Positions 33,430 to 44,204 are shown, counted from the stretch's first letter. The stretch: 64,000 nucleotides of DNA from Piscinibacter sp. (GCA_019635485.1 JAHBZL010000002.1:124001-188000); one strand, 5' to 3'. Numbers and translations are program-made. The notes: generated by a model not told the origin, from the letters alone.

Positions 33430-33822
33430 TCACATGTTGGCGGCGGCCAGCTTCAGGGATGGTTTTTCCTCGGCCTTCAGCGGCCGCAGTTCGCCGTCGA
33501 TGGTCGCGCCCTGATGCATCTCCAGCACCTCGTAGCGCACGTCGCCGGTGATCTGGGCCTTGGGCTGCAGTTCGAGAAGGTCGTTGGACTGGATCGGCCC
33601 GATGACCGTGCCGTTGACGATCACGTGCCCGGCATTGACCTTGCCTGTGATGCGGGCTTTCTCGCTGATGACGAGGATGCTGTAGCCCTCGCCGGTCGCG
33701 ATCACGTCGCCGATGACCTCGCCGTCGATGCGCAGCCCATCGGCAAAACGCAACTCACCGTGGATCACGGTGCCTTCGCCGATGAGCGTGCGGATGGGCG
33801 GTTGCTTCTTCTTGCTGAACAT
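33430..33822 (-). CDS. Bactofilin (polymer-forming cytoskeletal protein)
   Basis: Self-assembling beta-helical cytoskeletal protein that positions cell-envelope enzymes. The 130-residue product has a short basic N terminus ([15 protein letters not shown]) and a run of about six-residue beta-helix rungs ([59 protein letters not shown]), then a short variable tail. Length is typical. It follows the membrane coiled-coil gene by 26 bases. In other bacteria bactofilins recruit M23 peptidases; one is encoded nearby at 30397-31812, although a link is only suggestive. Confidence 0.93.
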   Translation of the reverse strand: MFSKKKQPPIRTLIGEGTVIHGELRFADGLRIDGEVIGDVIATGEGYSILVISEKARITGKVNAGHVIVNGTVIGPIQSNDLLELQPKAQITGDVRYEVLEMHQGATIDGELRPLKAEEKPSLKLAAANM

Positions 33823-33848
33823 GGGCAGGTCCCTCCGGAGACAGAGAA

Positions 33849-34556
33849 TTACATCCTGAGCGTGTGGGTTGCAAGAACCGCACCGCGGCTGTCGGTGACC
33901 TTTACTGTCACCGTGCGGACCTGGACCTCGCGCGGATGGTCGAGCAAGCCCTCGATGCGCCGGTACTGGCGGAACTGCAGGTCCTTGGGTCCGCCCGGGG
34001 AGGTCCAGGGTTTTCCCTCCAGCGTGCCGGCCAGCGTGATCTCGTAGCGGCCGTTGAAGTCCGCACGCCCCTTGCCCGTCTGCATCAGCAGCAGTTGGTA
34101 GCGCAGCTGACCGCTTTCGACTTCCTCCGCCTGCAGGCCCCGGATGCTCAATCCCGTGTCGGCTGCGCCGGCCGGCAGCAGTCGCTCGAAGAAGCCGAGG
34201 TCGTTCTTGAGCGCCAGGTTCTCGGCTTCGACCTGCTTCAGCTGCTGGACGAGCCGGTCCTGGGCGGTGCGCTCGGCCTTCAGCAGGCTGTCCGCGGTAT
34301 TGGCGATCGAGAGCGCCTTCTCGCGTTCCGTGCGCAGTTCGGCCACCTCGACGCGAAGGCGTCCCAGTTCGTCCTTGGCGTCGCGGTCCAGGCCGGCGAT
34401 GTCCTTGCCGAACTCGAAGGCCCACAGCGCCAGCGCCGCCGAGAAGCCGAGCGCCAGGGCCGCCACGGCCCAGCGGAAGGGCCAGGGCAGGTGGCTGCGG
34501 ACGATCATCCGAGGCGCGCTCACCGAGAGCCGCCGCCGCAACAGTTTCCAACGCAT
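33849..34556 (-). CDS. Membrane-anchored coiled-coil protein (DUF6776-like)
   Basis: Function not known. The 235-residue protein has a short basic cytoplasmic start, one membrane helix (WAVAALALGFSAALALWAF, about residues 30-50), a periplasmic coiled coil (about 60-130: DELGRLRVEVAELRTEREK, LLKAERTAQDRLVQQLKQ) and a C-terminal beta-rich domain (YQLLLMQTGKGRADFNGRYEI onward). I recall the type as DUF6776, regularly found with bactofilin in betaproteobacteria, but could not check this. ATG 34556 is chosen over 34601 because MRWKLLRRRL begins the conserved part. A wall-linked partner of the bactofilin is plausible. Confidence 0.82.
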   Translation of the reverse strand: MRWKLLRRRLSVSAPRMIVRSHLPWPFRWAVAALALGFSAALALWAFEFGKDIAGLDRDAKDELGRLRVEVAELRTEREKALSIANTADSLLKAERTAQDRLVQQLKQVEAENLALKNDLGFFERLLPAGAADTGLSIRGLQAEEVESGQLRYQLLLMQTGKGRADFNGRYEITLAGTLEGKPWTSPGGPKDLQFRQYRRIEGLLDHPREVQVRTVTVKVTDSRGAVLATHTLRM

Positions 34557-34600
34557 CGCGTCTGCCGTATCGCTTCGTAAGCAGACCCCGGAAACGAACA

Positions 34601-34620
34601 AGGCCGCGCAGCGGCGGCCT
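34601..34620 (-). terminator. Putative terminator of the rplM-rpsI operon
   Basis: AGGCCGC (34601-34607) pairs with GCGGCCT (34614-34620) over a six-base loop, 26 bases beyond the rpsI stop. On the minus strand it is followed by TGTTCGTTTCC, a moderately T-rich tail. Fits a rho-independent terminator separating the ribosomal genes from the coiled-coil gene. Confidence 0.6.
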
Positions 34621-34646
34621 CGTCGTGGCAGGGTCTGTGCGGCCCC

Positions 34647-35039
34647 TCAGCGCTTGCTGAACTGCTTCCGGCGACGCGCGCCGTGCAGGCCGACCTTCTT
34701 GCGCTCGACCTCGCGCGCATCGCGCGTCACGAAGCCGGCCCGGCTCAGCTCGGGCTTGAGCGCAGCGTCGTAGTCGATCAGCGCACGCGTGATGCCGTGC
34801 CGCACCGCGCCGGCCTGGCCGGATTCGCCGCCGCCGTGCACGTTGACCTTGATGTCGAACGCCGCGTCGTTGGCCGTCAGCATCAGCGGCTGCTTGACGA
34901 TCATGATCGACGTCTGGCGGCCGAAGTACTGCTCGACCGGCCGGCCGTTGACGAGGATCTGTCCACTGCCCTTCTTGATGAACACGCGGGCGACCGACGA
35001 TTTGCGGCGGCCCGTGCCGTAGTTCCAGTTTCCGATCAT
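34647..35039 (-). CDS. rpsI: 30S ribosomal protein S9
   Basis: Small-subunit protein whose C-terminal tail reaches the P-site tRNA. The 130-residue protein starts [20 protein letters not shown] and ends [11 protein letters not shown], as in all S9. Start ATG 35039 is preceded by AAGGAGCGGTG; the codon before it is GTG, so a one-residue longer start is possible. It lies 9 bases after rplM, the universal rplM-rpsI pair. Confidence 0.99.
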   Translation of the reverse strand: MIGNWNYGTGRRKSSVARVFIKKGSGQILVNGRPVEQYFGRQTSIMIVKQPLMLTANDAAFDIKVNVHGGGESGQAGAVRHGITRALIDYDAALKPELSRAGFVTRDAREVERKKVGLHGARRRKQFSKR

Positions 35040-35048
35040 CACCGCTCC

Positions 35049-35477
35049 TTAGATCGCCAGCGCCTTCGGCTGCTGGGCGGTGTGCGGATGCGTGGCACCG
35101 GCATACACCTTCAGCTTCTTCACCATCGCGTAGCCCAACGGGCCCTTCGGCAGCATGCCCTTGACCGCCTTCTCGAGCGCGCGCCCGGGATGCTTGGCCT
35201 GCATGTCCTTGAACTTGGTGCCGTAGATGCCGCCCGGGAAGCCCGAGTGGCGGTAGTACACCTTGTCCTCGGCCTTGTTGCCGGTGACGCGGATCTTGTC
35301 GGCGTTGACGACGATGATGAAATCGCCGGTATCGACGTGAGGCGTGTAGATGGCCTTGTGCTTGCCGCGCAGGCGGAGGGCGACTTCACTGGCCACCCGT
35401 CCGAGGACCTTGTCGGTCGCGTCAATCACAAACCACTCATGCGTCACTTCGGCCGGCTTGGCGCTGAAGGTTTTCAT
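35049..35477 (-). CDS. rplM: 50S ribosomal protein L13
   Basis: Large-subunit assembly protein. The 142-residue sequence begins [20 protein letters not shown], contains [20 protein letters not shown] and [12 protein letters not shown], and ends [13 protein letters not shown], all diagnostic. First gene of the rplM-rpsI operon. The 237-base region upstream (35478-35714), shared with the divergent GNAT gene, has no strong canonical promoter that I could pick out. Confidence 0.99.
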   Translation of the reverse strand: MKTFSAKPAEVTHEWFVIDATDKVLGRVASEVALRLRGKHKAIYTPHVDTGDFIIVVNADKIRVTGNKAEDKVYYRHSGFPGGIYGTKFKDMQAKHPGRALEKAVKGMLPKGPLGYAMVKKLKVYAGATHPHTAQQPKALAI

Positions 35478-35714
35478 GGATGTGGAGGTCTGGTTCAAAG
35501 CCCCGCGGCCGGGACCGGCCGCCGCACTACAGGTTCCGCTTCGATCGGCGGGCTCTGGAGGGCTTCCCGAGGGGGCACGCTGCGGGAAAACGCGCGATGT
35601 TAGCAGAGATCCACCACTCCCGCACGCTCCACGCGCGGACCTCCCGACCTGGGGTGCCACGCCCCGGGCTCGAATCGTCTAGACTGGGGTTTACCCTTAC
35701 CAGAGGAGGTCGAC

Positions 35715-36443
35715 ATGACCCTTCGCGACGACCAGCAGCCCGACGCCGGGCTGCGAGGGGGTTCACAAGACCCCCGGCCGGCCGATCCCGCCAAGGCTGC
35801 CACGCGCTGGGCCTGGGTGCCCACCCGTTCGCTGGGCCCGCGGCACCGCGACCGCATTGCCGCCCACCTGCTGGGCCTGGACGAGCAGGACCGCTACCTG
35901 CGCTTCGGCTACGCCGCCACCGACGCCCAGATCGCGAAGTACGTCGACCTGCTGGACTTCGACCACGACGAGGTGTTCGGCATCTTCAACCGCCGTCTCG
36001 AGCTGATCGCCCTGGCGCACCTCGCCTTCGGCAGTTCGCCGGGCGAGAACGCGCGGGGCGCGATGGCCGAGTTCGGCGTTTCGGTCGTGCGCAAGGCGCG
36101 TGGACGCGGCTTCGGCGCGCGCCTGTTCGAGCACGCGGTGTTGCACGCGCGCAACCGGGGCGTGCAGACGCTGTTCATCCATGCGCTCAGCGAGAACACG
36201 GCGATGCTGAAGATCGCCCGCAATGCGGGCGCCACGGTGGAGCGCGACGGCCCGGAATCGGAGGCCTGGCTACGCCTGCCGCCCGACACCTTCGCTTCGC
36301 ACATGGAGCAGCTGATGGGCGACCAGGCTGCAGAGTTCGATTATCAGTTGAAGTTGCACGCCAGCAACATGAGCCGGATTCTGGACACCATCTCGGAAGT
36401 GAAGGCAAACTTGTCAAAGGCCTCGCACATCGCCGGCGAGTAG
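35715..36443 (+). CDS. GNAT-family N-acetyltransferase
   Basis: Acetyl-CoA-dependent acetyltransferase of unknown substrate. The 242-residue protein has an N-terminal disordered stretch (to about residue 30), then a GNAT core with LLGLDEQDRYLRFGYAATDAQI, the acetyl-CoA loop VVRKARGRGFGARL (R/Q-x-x-G-x-G/A form) and HALSENTAMLKIARNAGATVE. A 45-residue helical tail follows the core. Excellent ribosome site AGAGGAGG at 35702-35709. This GNAT type is common in Burkholderiales beside rplM-rpsI, but I know of no assigned function. Confidence 0.88.
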   Translation: MTLRDDQQPDAGLRGGSQDPRPADPAKAATRWAWVPTRSLGPRHRDRIAAHLLGLDEQDRYLRFGYAATDAQIAKYVDLLDFDHDEVFGIFNRRLELIALAHLAFGSSPGENARGAMAEFGVSVVRKARGRGFGARLFEHAVLHARNRGVQTLFIHALSENTAMLKIARNAGATVERDGPESEAWLRLPPDTFASHMEQLMGDQAAEFDYQLKLHASNMSRILDTISEVKANLSKASHIAGE

Positions 36444-36527
36444 GTGCGAGCGTCGTGCCCGCCCCGCTTCGGCCCCCAGGTCGGGGATCGGGCGCACGCC
36501 AGATGAATCCGTAACATCCTGTACATT

Positions 36528-36549
36528 GCCGATCGGGGCCGCGATCGGC
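36528..36549 (+). other. 8-bp inverted repeat in the leader of the DUF2726-like gene
   Basis: GCCGATCG (36528-36535) and CGATCGGC (36542-36549) flank a GGGCCG spacer, ending 34 bases before the next start. No T run follows. It could be an operator, a leader hairpin or a weak terminator of the GNAT gene; the sequence alone does not decide. Confidence 0.35.
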
Positions 36550-36583
36550 GGAGGCCCCGTCAAGTAGATGCGGGTCTCCAAAG

Positions 36584-37387
36584 ATGCAGTCCATTCCCTG
36601 GATCGTCGTGGGCGCAGCAACGCTGGCGGGTTTCGCGCTGGCGGCGCTCGTCGGCCTGTGGTGGCTGCGTCGCCCGCGCAAGCCGGTGCCTTTGCCCACC
36701 GAATGGTCGCTGGCGTCGCGCCCGGTGTTCTCGACTGACGAGCGCCGTGTCTACCGCCTGCTGCGCGAGGCGTTGCCGCATCACATCGTCCTGTCCAAGC
36801 TGCCGCTGGTGCGCTTCAGCCAGCCGATCGATCCGGGACGCGTGCGCTTCTGGTATGAGCTGCTCGGCTCGATCCACGTGACCTTCGCCGTCTGCAGCGC
36901 CAATGGGCGCGTGCTGGCGGCCGTCGACCTCGACACCGATCGCGGCAATTCGCGCCGCGTGCTGCAGATCAAGCAGTCGGTGCTCGGCGCCTGCCGCGTG
37001 CGCTACCTGCGCTGCCCAGTCGACCACCTGCCGTCGGTCGCGGAATTGCAGCTGCTGGTGCCTCAGTCGGGCGGCGCATCGCGCGGCCCGCAGGCCGTGC
37101 CTCCTCCCGCCAGCCTCGACCAGGCACGCGACACCCTGTCCAGCACGGTGGCGAACCGGCGCGCGGAACGCACGGCCCTGTGGCAGGACTCCTCGCTGTT
37201 CCAGGACTCGTTCTTCGCGCCGGATACACGCGCCGATGGCTTCTCGGGCAGCGAATTCGGCAGCCTGGCCGGGCCGCGCCAGGCGCCGGGACCGACCGAG
37301 TCTGCGCGGCACGGTGACGCCGGCGGCGACGACATCGGCGGCGTGGTGGTGGACAACCCGAGGTATTCGGCGAACTCGCGCTTCTGA
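36584..37387 (+). CDS. Membrane-anchored DUF2726-like protein
   Basis: Function unknown. The 267-residue protein has one N-terminal membrane helix (WIVVGAATLAGFALAALVGL, residues 5-24), then a cytoplasmic domain (about 48-160: FSTDERRVYRLLREALPHH, VLAAVDLDTDRGN, LRCPVDHLPSVAELQLLV) resembling the DUF2726 nuclease-like fold, and a long low-complexity tail with repeated DSS/DSF acidic-aromatic stretches (about 195-240). The ribosome site is weak. The tail looks disordered. The DUF2726 comparison rests on the pattern of the central domain and needs a profile search. Confidence 0.75.
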   Translation: MQSIPWIVVGAATLAGFALAALVGLWWLRRPRKPVPLPTEWSLASRPVFSTDERRVYRLLREALPHHIVLSKLPLVRFSQPIDPGRVRFWYELLGSIHVTFAVCSANGRVLAAVDLDTDRGNSRRVLQIKQSVLGACRVRYLRCPVDHLPSVAELQLLVPQSGGASRGPQAVPPPASLDQARDTLSSTVANRRAERTALWQDSSLFQDSFFAPDTRADGFSGSEFGSLAGPRQAPGPTESARHGDAGGDDIGGVVVDNPRYSANSRF

Positions 37388-37429
37388 GCCCGTGCCCGCC
37401 CGGCACGGCGCCCGCGCTTAGGATGCGGC

Positions 37430-38494
37430 ATGCCTGCCCATCCCACCCCGGCCCCCGAAGCCGCGACCCCCTACGCCGGCCTGTCGCCGGACACCGTGCT
37501 CGACGCGTTGGACGCGGTGGGCTTGCGCGGCGACGGCCGGCTGCTGCAGCTGAACTCCTACGAGAACCGGGTGTTCCAGGTGTTCCTCGAGGACGGACGG
37601 GTCGTGGTCGGCAAGTTCTATCGGCCCGGACGCTGGAGCGACGCGCAGATCCTCGAGGAGCATGGATTTGCAGCCGAACTGGCCGAGCAGGAGGTCCCGC
37701 TGGCCGCGCCGTGGCCGCTGGTGCCGGATGCGGATTCGTTGCATGCCGACCGTGTCTCGCTGTGCGGTCCGACGCTCGCCAGCTACGAGACGCCCGATGG
37801 CCCCTACCGCTTCGCGGTGGCCGCGCGCATGGCCGGCCGCGCCCCGGAGACGGAACAGCCGGAGGTGCTCGAATGGATCGGGCGTTTCCTGGGCCGCATC
37901 CACGCCGTCGGACGGCAGCGGCCCTTCGAAGCACGCCTGAGCCTCGACATCGCGACGCTCGGCCACGCACCGCGCGACTGGCTGCTCGCGCAGGACTGCA
38001 TCCCGCCCGACGCCCTGCCCGCCTGGTCAGGCGTCAGCGCGGCGGCACTGGTGGCCGTGCAGCAGGCCTTCGAGGCCGTGCCCGATTTGCGGCACCTGCG
38101 CCTGCACGGCGACTGCCACCTCGGCAACATCCTCTGGACGACCGACGGACCGCATTTCGTCGACCTCGACGACGCGATGAACGGCCCGGCGGTGCAGGAC
38201 CTGTGGATGCTGCTGGCCGGCAGCCGGGCCGAACGCACACGCCAGCTGGCCGCGCTGCTGGACGGCTACGAGCAGTTCATGACCTTCGACTGGCGCGAAC
38301 TGCGCCTCGTCGAGGCCCTGCGCACGCTGCGCATGCTGCACCACAGCGCCTGGATCGCGAAACGCTGGACCGACCCGGCCTTTCCGATCGGATTCCCGTG
38401 GTTCGAGAGTCCGTCGTACTGGGCCGAGCAGACCACGCGCCTGCGCGAGCAGATCGAGGCGATGGCCGAGCCGCCGCTCGGCACCCCCGGCTGA
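37430..38494 (+). CDS. srkA: Stress-response kinase SrkA (YihE/RdoA)
   Basis: Ser/Thr protein kinase of the choline-kinase fold that in E. coli counteracts MazF-mediated death and envelope stress. The 354-residue protein has the family opening YAGLSPDTVLDALDAVGL, LNSYENRVFQVFLEDG, KFYRPGRWSD (ATP-binding Lys), the catalytic loop RLHGDCHLGNILW and the metal motif FVDLDDAMNGPAVQDLW, with the C-terminal FPWFESPSYWAEQ. All kinase residues appear intact. Convergent with htpG; the two stop codons are adjacent with no spacer. Confidence 0.93.
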   Translation: MPAHPTPAPEAATPYAGLSPDTVLDALDAVGLRGDGRLLQLNSYENRVFQVFLEDGRVVVGKFYRPGRWSDAQILEEHGFAAELAEQEVPLAAPWPLVPDADSLHADRVSLCGPTLASYETPDGPYRFAVAARMAGRAPETEQPEVLEWIGRFLGRIHAVGRQRPFEARLSLDIATLGHAPRDWLLAQDCIPPDALPAWSGVSAAALVAVQQAFEAVPDLRHLRLHGDCHLGNILWTTDGPHFVDLDDAMNGPAVQDLWMLLAGSRAERTRQLAALLDGYEQFMTFDWRELRLVEALRTLRMLHHSAWIAKRWTDPAFPIGFPWFESPSYWAEQTTRLREQIEAMAEPPLGTPG

Positions 38495-40375
38495 TCAGGC
38501 CGCGAGCAGTGCGTTGACGCGGCGCACGTAGGCGGCCGGGTCTTCGACCTGCCCGCCCTCGGCGAGCAGGGCCTGGTCGAACAGGATGTGCGCCAGGTCG
38601 TCGAAGTGCGCGCTGCCGTCCAGGCGCTTCACCAGCGCATGCTCGGCGTTGACCTCCAGGATCGGCATGCCCTTGGGCGCCTCCTGCCCGGCCTGCTTGA
38701 GCAGCCGCGCGAGGTGCCCGCTCATGTCGCCCTCCTCGACGACCAGGCAGGCCGGCGAGTCGACCAGCCGCGTCGTCACGCGGACATCCTTCGCACGGTC
38801 CTTCAGTGCCTCCTTCAACTTCTCCAGCACCGGCTTGAAGGCCTCGGCGGCCTGCTCGGCCTGCTTCTTCTCGTCCTCGTCCTGCAGCTTGCCGAGGTCG
38901 ACCGCGCCCTTGGCCACGCTCTGCAGCGGCTTGCCGTCGAACTCGTACAGGTGCGCGAGCATCCACTCGTCGACCCGATCCGCGAGCAGCAGCACCTCGA
39001 TGCCCTTCTTGCGGAAGATCTCCAGCTGCGGGCTGCTCCGGGCCGCGGCCAGCGTGTCGGCGGTGATGTAGTAGATCGCCTCCTGGCCGTCCTTCATGCG
39101 TCCGAGGTAGTCCTTCAGCGAGACGCCTTCGTCAGCGTGGGTGGACGCGAAGCGCAGCAGCTTGGCCAGGCGCTCCTGGTTGGCATGGTCCTCGCCGATG
39201 CCTTCCTTCAGCACCACGCCGAAGTCCTTCCAGAACTTCGCGTACTTCTCGCGCTCCGCCGCGTCCTCGCTGTCGGCCAGGCCTTCCAGCATCGACAGCA
39301 CCCGCTTGGTCGATCCCTCGCGGATCGCCTTCACGTCGCGGCTTTCCTGCAGCAGCTCGCGGCTGACGTTCAGCGGCAGGTCGGCACTGTCGATCACGCC
39401 CTTGACGAAGCGCAGGTACACCGGCATCAGCGCCTCGGCGTCGTCCATGATGAAGACGCGCTTGACGTACAGCTTCACGCCGCCACGCTTGTCGCGGTTC
39501 CACAGGTCGAACGGCGCCTTGGCCGGCACGTAAAGCAGCTGGGTGTATTCGCTGCGGCCTTCGACGCGGTTGTGCGTGTAGGCGAGCGGCGCCTCGGTGT
39601 CGTACGAGATCTGCTTGTAGAACTCCTCGTACTGCTCCGGGGTGATGTCGTTCTTCGCGCGCGTCCACAACGCCGAGGCCTTGTTGACCGGTGCCCATTC
39701 GTCGGTCAGCTTCTGCTTGCCGGCCTCGCTGTCCCACTCCTCCTTGCGCATCAGGATCGGCAGCGAGATGTGGTCCGAGTACTTGCCGATGATCGAGCGC
39801 AGCTTCCAGCTGGCGAGGAACTCGTCCTCGCCCTCGCGCAGGTGCAGGATCACGCTGGTGCCACGCTCGGGGCGCGTGATCGTCTCGACCTCGAACTCGC
39901 CGGCACCCTCGGACACCCAGCGCACCCCCTCCTCCGGCTTGAGCCCGGCGCGGCGCGACTCGACGGTGATCCTGTCCGCCACGATGAAGCCGCTGTAGAA
40001 GCCGACGCCGAACTGGCCGATCAGGTTCGCGTCCTTCTTCTGGTCGCCTTCGAGCCGGGCCATGAACTCGCGCGTGCCGCTCTTGGCGATCGTGCCGAGG
40101 TTGGCCACCGCCTCGAATTCCGACAGGCCGATGCCGTTGTCGGTGATCGTGATGGTCTTGGCCTCGGCATCGAACGCGACGCGCACTTCCAGGTTTGGCG
40201 CGTCCCCGTACAGCTCGGCGTGGTTCAGCGCCTCGAAGCGCAGCTTGTCGCAGGCGTCGGACGCGTTGGAGACCAGCTCGCGCAGGAAGATCTCCTTGTT
40301 CGAGTACAGCGAATGCGTGACCAGGTGCAGGATCTGCTTGACCTCGGCCTGGAAGGAGAGGGTCTGTTTGCTCAT
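38495..40375 (-). CDS. htpG: Chaperone HtpG (Hsp90)
   Basis: ATP-dependent molecular chaperone. The 626-residue protein has the GHKL ATPase N domain ([44 protein letters not shown] in pieces, [15 protein letters not shown]), the middle domain ([25 protein letters not shown]) and the C-terminal dimer domain with [16 protein letters not shown]-like end (here [15 protein letters not shown]). Length matches bacterial HtpG. Start ATG 40375. Monocistronic by position, with a hairpin upstream separating it from the pullulanase gene. Confidence 0.98.
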   Translation of the reverse strand: MSKQTLSFQAEVKQILHLVTHSLYSNKEIFLRELVSNASDACDKLRFEALNHAELYGDAPNLEVRVAFDAEAKTITITDNGIGLSEFEAVANLGTIAKSGTREFMARLEGDQKKDANLIGQFGVGFYSGFIVADRITVESRRAGLKPEEGVRWVSEGAGEFEVETITRPERGTSVILHLREGEDEFLASWKLRSIIGKYSDHISLPILMRKEEWDSEAGKQKLTDEWAPVNKASALWTRAKNDITPEQYEEFYKQISYDTEAPLAYTHNRVEGRSEYTQLLYVPAKAPFDLWNRDKRGGVKLYVKRVFIMDDAEALMPVYLRFVKGVIDSADLPLNVSRELLQESRDVKAIREGSTKRVLSMLEGLADSEDAAEREKYAKFWKDFGVVLKEGIGEDHANQERLAKLLRFASTHADEGVSLKDYLGRMKDGQEAIYYITADTLAAARSSPQLEIFRKKGIEVLLLADRVDEWMLAHLYEFDGKPLQSVAKGAVDLGKLQDEDEKKQAEQAAEAFKPVLEKLKEALKDRAKDVRVTTRLVDSPACLVVEEGDMSGHLARLLKQAGQEAPKGMPILEVNAEHALVKRLDGSAHFDDLAHILFDQALLAEGGQVEDPAAYVRRVNALLAA

Positions 40376-40447
40376 GTTCGGAAGTGTCGATACCCGCCGG
40401 TCCACCCGCCGGCGGGGGGAGTATGGGGGCTGCGCAAGGCGATTCAA

Positions 40448-40466
40448 GGCCCGCCCGCGGCGGGCC
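40448..40466 (-). terminator. Putative terminator after the pullulanase gene
   Basis: GGCCCGCC (40448-40455) pairs with GGCGGGCC (40459-40466) over a CGC loop, 10 bases past the pullulanase stop on the minus strand, followed there by TTGAATC. Very stable but poor in T, so a hairpin terminator or an RNA-protecting 3' end. Confidence 0.5.
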
Positions 40467-40476
40467 CTGACGCCGC

Positions 40477-43400
40477 TCAGTGCACGACGAACACCACGGC
40501 GCTGCGCGGCGGGATCGTGAAGTGGCCGCTGGCCGGCTCGTAGGACGCGTCGTTCGCGGCGCGCCGGTCCGCCGCGCCGGGCGCGAGGTGCACCGGGTGC
40601 AGCACCCAGGCCTTGCCCCGGTCGGCTTCCAGCGTCAAGGCGTGCGCGGCCTTGTCGACGTTGACGAAGTACAGCAGCTCGGCGAAACGCGCGCCGGGGT
40701 AGCCGCGGCCGTCCAGGTGCCCTGCCAGCACGGTGGGTTCCTGGGTCGAGCCGGTGTTGCGAAACGCGAGCCGGGCCTTCACGTCGTCGGCTGTGCGCAG
40801 GCGGAACAGCGTCGAGCTGCCGCGGATCGCGAGCAGGTCGCGGAACGCATCGCGTGTCCAGGCGATGTCGTCCGGCGTCGGCTTGAGGGCCGGGTTCGCG
40901 AGCCGCGGCTTGATCAGGAACCAGTTGTCGCCGTTGTCGCCCTGCGGCGGCGCGCCGACGCCGAAGTTGTTGTCCCGGTAGCTCCAGTCGAGGCGGTTGA
41001 ACCAGTCGCCCGAGTTGTAGCTGTTGCGGTCCATCGACTTGCTGCGCAGCGTGTCGATGCCGGCGTGGAAGTACGCGATGCCCTGGCTGAACGCGTTGAT
41101 CGCCGCGCCGAGCATCTGCACGCGGGCGCGGTCCTCGGTCGAGGTCGCGATCGGCAGCTTGTAGGCGTCGATGTCGAACAGCGTCTGGTTGTCGTGGTTC
41201 TCGACGTAGTTGACCACCTCGTCCGGGCCGCTGACGTAGCCGGCCGGCTGCCCGTTGTAGTCGAGCTGGTCCAGGCGCAGCAGCGCGTCCCAGTGGGTCG
41301 TCAGCGTGAAGTCGCGCACCGAGCCGGCCAGGCCGACCTTGACCAGGTCGGCGGACCACATCAGGTCGGTGCGGCTCTTGCCCGCGCCGCTGCCGTTGTC
41401 GTCGTACCAGAGTCCGTTGATCAGGCCCTGGTTGCGCACCAGGGCCTCGCCGCCGTCGAACGGGCCGCCGCCGCGCACGTGGTCGCGCGCCCGGTCGCTG
41501 AAGGTCGCGATGCCCGAGCCGTTCAGAGACAGCTGCGAGGCCTGCACGAAGCGGGCCCCGTTGGCCACCTCGCCGAAGTTCCAGCCCTCGCCGATCAGCG
41601 GCACGGGACGGCCGGCCGCGGCGTCGACGGTCTTCTTCAGCTGTTCCATCACCGCACGCGGCTGGTGGGCCATCAGGTCGAAGCGGAACGAGTCGATGCG
41701 GTACTGCGTCGCCCAGGTCTTCACCGAGTCGATCATCAGCTTGCCCATCATCAGGTGCTCGGTCGCGGTGTTCTCGCAGCAGGTCGAGCGTTCGACGTTA
41801 CCGCTCGCGTCCAGCCGGTGGTAGTAGCCGGGCACGACGCGGTCGAGCACCGACCGTTCGTTCTGCCCCGAGGCCGAGGTGTGGTTGTAGACCACGTCCA
41901 TGCCGACGCGCAGGCCGGCACGGTGCAGCGCCATCACCATCTGGCGGAACTCGACGATGCGCGTCGCGCCGTCCGCCGCGTCGCTCGCGTAGCTGCCCTC
42001 CGGCGTCGTGTAGTGGAACGGGTCGTAGCCCCAGTTGAAGCAGTCCGCGTCCCGCACGGCGTTCACCGCCGCCTGCTGCGTCTCGGCGTCCGGCGCGTCG
42101 TTCGGCACGGCGGGTGTCACGCAGCCCGCCTCGGGCACCGAGGCGATGTCGAACACCGGCAGCAGGTGCACGTCGGTCAGCCCGGCCTCGGCCAGCGCAT
42201 GCAGGTGCCGCATGCCGTTCGAGTTCGCCCAGGTGAAGGCGCGGTACTTGCCGCGGTCCGCCAGCGGCACCGTCGGGTCGTTGATCGAGAAGTCGCGCAC
42301 GTGCAGCTCGTAGATCGACATGTCGGTCTGCGCCGGCAGACGCGGGACCCGGTGCTGGTCCCAGCCGGCAGGCTTCAGGTGCCGATCGTCCAGGTCGGCC
42401 ACGTAGCTGCGCGCCGAGTCGGTGGTCAGCCCGATCGCGTACGGATCGGTGACGAGGTTGCGCACCAGCCCGACGCCGCGCACGAACACCTGCACGGCGT
42501 AGCGGTAGTACTGGCCGTCGGCCTGCGCGCGCTGCGCGCTCCAGACGCCGGTGTCGCGGTCGAACCGCATGGCCTCGACGGCGCGGGCCGGACCGTCGCC
42601 GCGGTCGTACAGGCACAGTTGCACCCGCTGCGCGGTCGGTGCCCAGAGCTTGAAGTGCGCCGACCGGCCGTGCAGCGCGACGCCGAGACGATCCTCGCGC
42701 GCCGCGCGGGCGAACATCGTGTCGAGCGCGCCCGGCAGCTGCGCGGTGGTCGCGTTCTGCACCCGGCCCGTGGCGTCTTCCTGCACCAGCACCAGCTGGC
42801 TCGCGATCAGGCTGCGCGCGAGCCGCTCGGCGTCGCGCCGCGATGCCGCGAGCACGACGCCGGGCGCCACGAACTTGAAGCGCGTCGCGACCTCGGCCGG
42901 CACGCTGCCGCCGAAGACCTGCAGCGCGATCGCCCCATCGGCGCCGCTGACTACCGCATCGCGCTGCGCGACGATCTGCCCGCGCGCCGAGTGGTAGAGC
43001 TTGAACGTGCCGCCGGTGTCCATGCGCGGCCATTGCAGCAGCCGGTCGGTCAACCAGTAGGCCCGCGCGTCGGTGGTGGAGATCTGCCGCAGGTCGGGCG
43101 CGCGGTAGAAGACCGTGGGTGTCTCCTGCACCAGCCAGATCTCGGCCACGCCGCCGACGGCGCTCAGGTTGGCGTAGTCGACGCGGATGTTGTTCGACCA
43201 GCCGTCCTTGTTGTCGCTGCCGCCGTTCGGATTGCCGGGCGTACCGTGGATGATGAACTCGACGGACGTACGTGCGGCATCGTCCTTCGGGTTCAGCACC
43301 GGCAGGTCGAACACCACCTCGTTCGCCCCGGCGACGTACCCGGGCATCGCGGCGAACGGGATCGGCTGACCCCAGTCGTTCAGCGTCAGGCCCGGCAGGC

Positions 43401-44079
43401 GCGCCGCGTCGATGCGGCTGGTGTCCCACAGGTGCAGGCCCCAGGGCACGAAGTCGCCGTCGAAACGACGGTAGTGCACGCGCAGCGTCGTCAGGTCGAG
43501 CGACGCCAGCGCGTCCGGATCGGTGCGGTACACGGTCGCGTCACCCGACTTCAGCCACAGTTCGGCGCCGTCGGCGATTTGCCAGTGCCGGTCGAGGCCG
43601 GGCGGATCGCCGTCGGCGCCCGGGCGGTGCACGATGAAGCCGAAGCCTGCGGCCTCGGCCCGGAACAGGCTGGCGTCGATCAGCCAGTAGGCGCCGTAGC
43701 CGTCCACGCCGGCGCGCGGCAGCGGGTTCGGCCAGCTGACGTTCGGGTAGTCGCCGATGTAGGCGTTCCCAGCGTCCACCTGCCAGACATGCAGGCCGTA
43801 GTCGGCGTAGTCGCCGTCGGCGCGCTGGTAGTGCACCTTGACCATGCCGCTCGGCGGCGGCGTCTGCGGCACCGGCACGGCCGCCAGCACGGTACCCAGG
43901 TCGGTGGCGTTGCAGACCGCCAGCGCGTCGCCGTGCGGCCAACCCTGGGCCGTCGCACGCTCGTCGCCCGCAGCGGCCGCCAGCGTGTCGCCCTCCCCGC
44001 CTCCGCAGGCCGCCAGCGCGGCCATCGTCAGCAGCACCGTCAGCACCGTCCAGAGCCTGCCCAGCACACTGCGTTGCAT
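40477..44079 (-). CDS. pulA: Pullulanase-type alpha-1,6-glucosidase lipoprotein (GH13)
   Basis: Debranches pullulan or starch outside the cytoplasm. The 1200-residue protein starts at 44079 with a lipoprotein signal (LAALAAC-type lipobox, Cys25). Domains in order: two pullulanase-associated/CBM41-like beta domains (about 57-165 and 175-310, each with a VHYxRxDGDYxxxGLHxW repeat), a linker domain, a CBM48 domain (about 490-600, [18 protein letters not shown]), and a GH13 barrel with nucleophile in [12 protein letters not shown], acid/base in LIGEGWNFG and the [10 protein letters not shown] site, then a C-terminal beta domain. Organisation is that of GH13_14 pullulanases. Divergent from an amylase gene. 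Confidence 0.92.
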   Translation of the reverse strand: MQRSVLGRLWTVLTVLLTMAALAACGGGEGDTLAAAAGDERATAQGWPHGDALAVCNATDLGTVLAAVPVPQTPPPSGMVKVHYQRADGDYADYGLHVWQVDAGNAYIGDYPNVSWPNPLPRAGVDGYGAYWLIDASLFRAEAAGFGFIVHRPGADGDPPGLDRHWQIADGAELWLKSGDATVYRTDPDALASLDLTTLRVHYRRFDGDFVPWGLHLWDTSRIDAARLPGLTLNDWGQPIPFAAMPGYVAGANEVVFDLPVLNPKDDAARTSVEFIIHGTPGNPNGGSDNKDGWSNNIRVDYANLSAVGGVAEIWLVQETPTVFYRAPDLRQISTTDARAYWLTDRLLQWPRMDTGGTFKLYHSARGQIVAQRDAVVSGADGAIALQVFGGSVPAEVATRFKFVAPGVVLAASRRDAERLARSLIASQLVLVQEDATGRVQNATTAQLPGALDTMFARAAREDRLGVALHGRSAHFKLWAPTAQRVQLCLYDRGDGPARAVEAMRFDRDTGVWSAQRAQADGQYYRYAVQVFVRGVGLVRNLVTDPYAIGLTTDSARSYVADLDDRHLKPAGWDQHRVPRLPAQTDMSIYELHVRDFSINDPTVPLADRGKYRAFTWANSNGMRHLHALAEAGLTDVHLLPVFDIASVPEAGCVTPAVPNDAPDAETQQAAVNAVRDADCFNWGYDPFHYTTPEGSYASDAADGATRIVEFRQMVMALHRAGLRVGMDVVYNHTSASGQNERSVLDRVVPGYYHRLDASGNVERSTCCENTATEHLMMGKLMIDSVKTWATQYRIDSFRFDLMAHQPRAVMEQLKKTVDAAAGRPVPLIGEGWNFGEVANGARFVQASQLSLNGSGIATFSDRARDHVRGGGPFDGGEALVRNQGLINGLWYDDNGSGAGKSRTDLMWSADLVKVGLAGSVRDFTLTTHWDALLRLDQLDYNGQPAGYVSGPDEVVNYVENHDNQTLFDIDAYKLPIATSTEDRARVQMLGAAINAFSQGIAYFHAGIDTLRSKSMDRNSYNSGDWFNRLDWSYRDNNFGVGAPPQGDNGDNWFLIKPRLANPALKPTPDDIAWTRDAFRDLLAIRGSSTLFRLRTADDVKARLAFRNTGSTQEPTVLAGHLDGRGYPGARFAELLYFVNVDKAAHALTLEADRGKAWVLHPVHLAPGAADRRAANDASYEPASGHFTIPPRSAVVFVVH

Positions 44080-44204
44080 GTCGTGTCTCCTCACCGTCCG
44101 GCAGGGGCGGGGCAGCGATGGTATTGAAGTCAAACTACAGGTCCAATCTCGGGCTTTCCCCTAGACAGCGCCGCTTACGTCATAGGTTCGTCATGTAGTC
44201 GACC

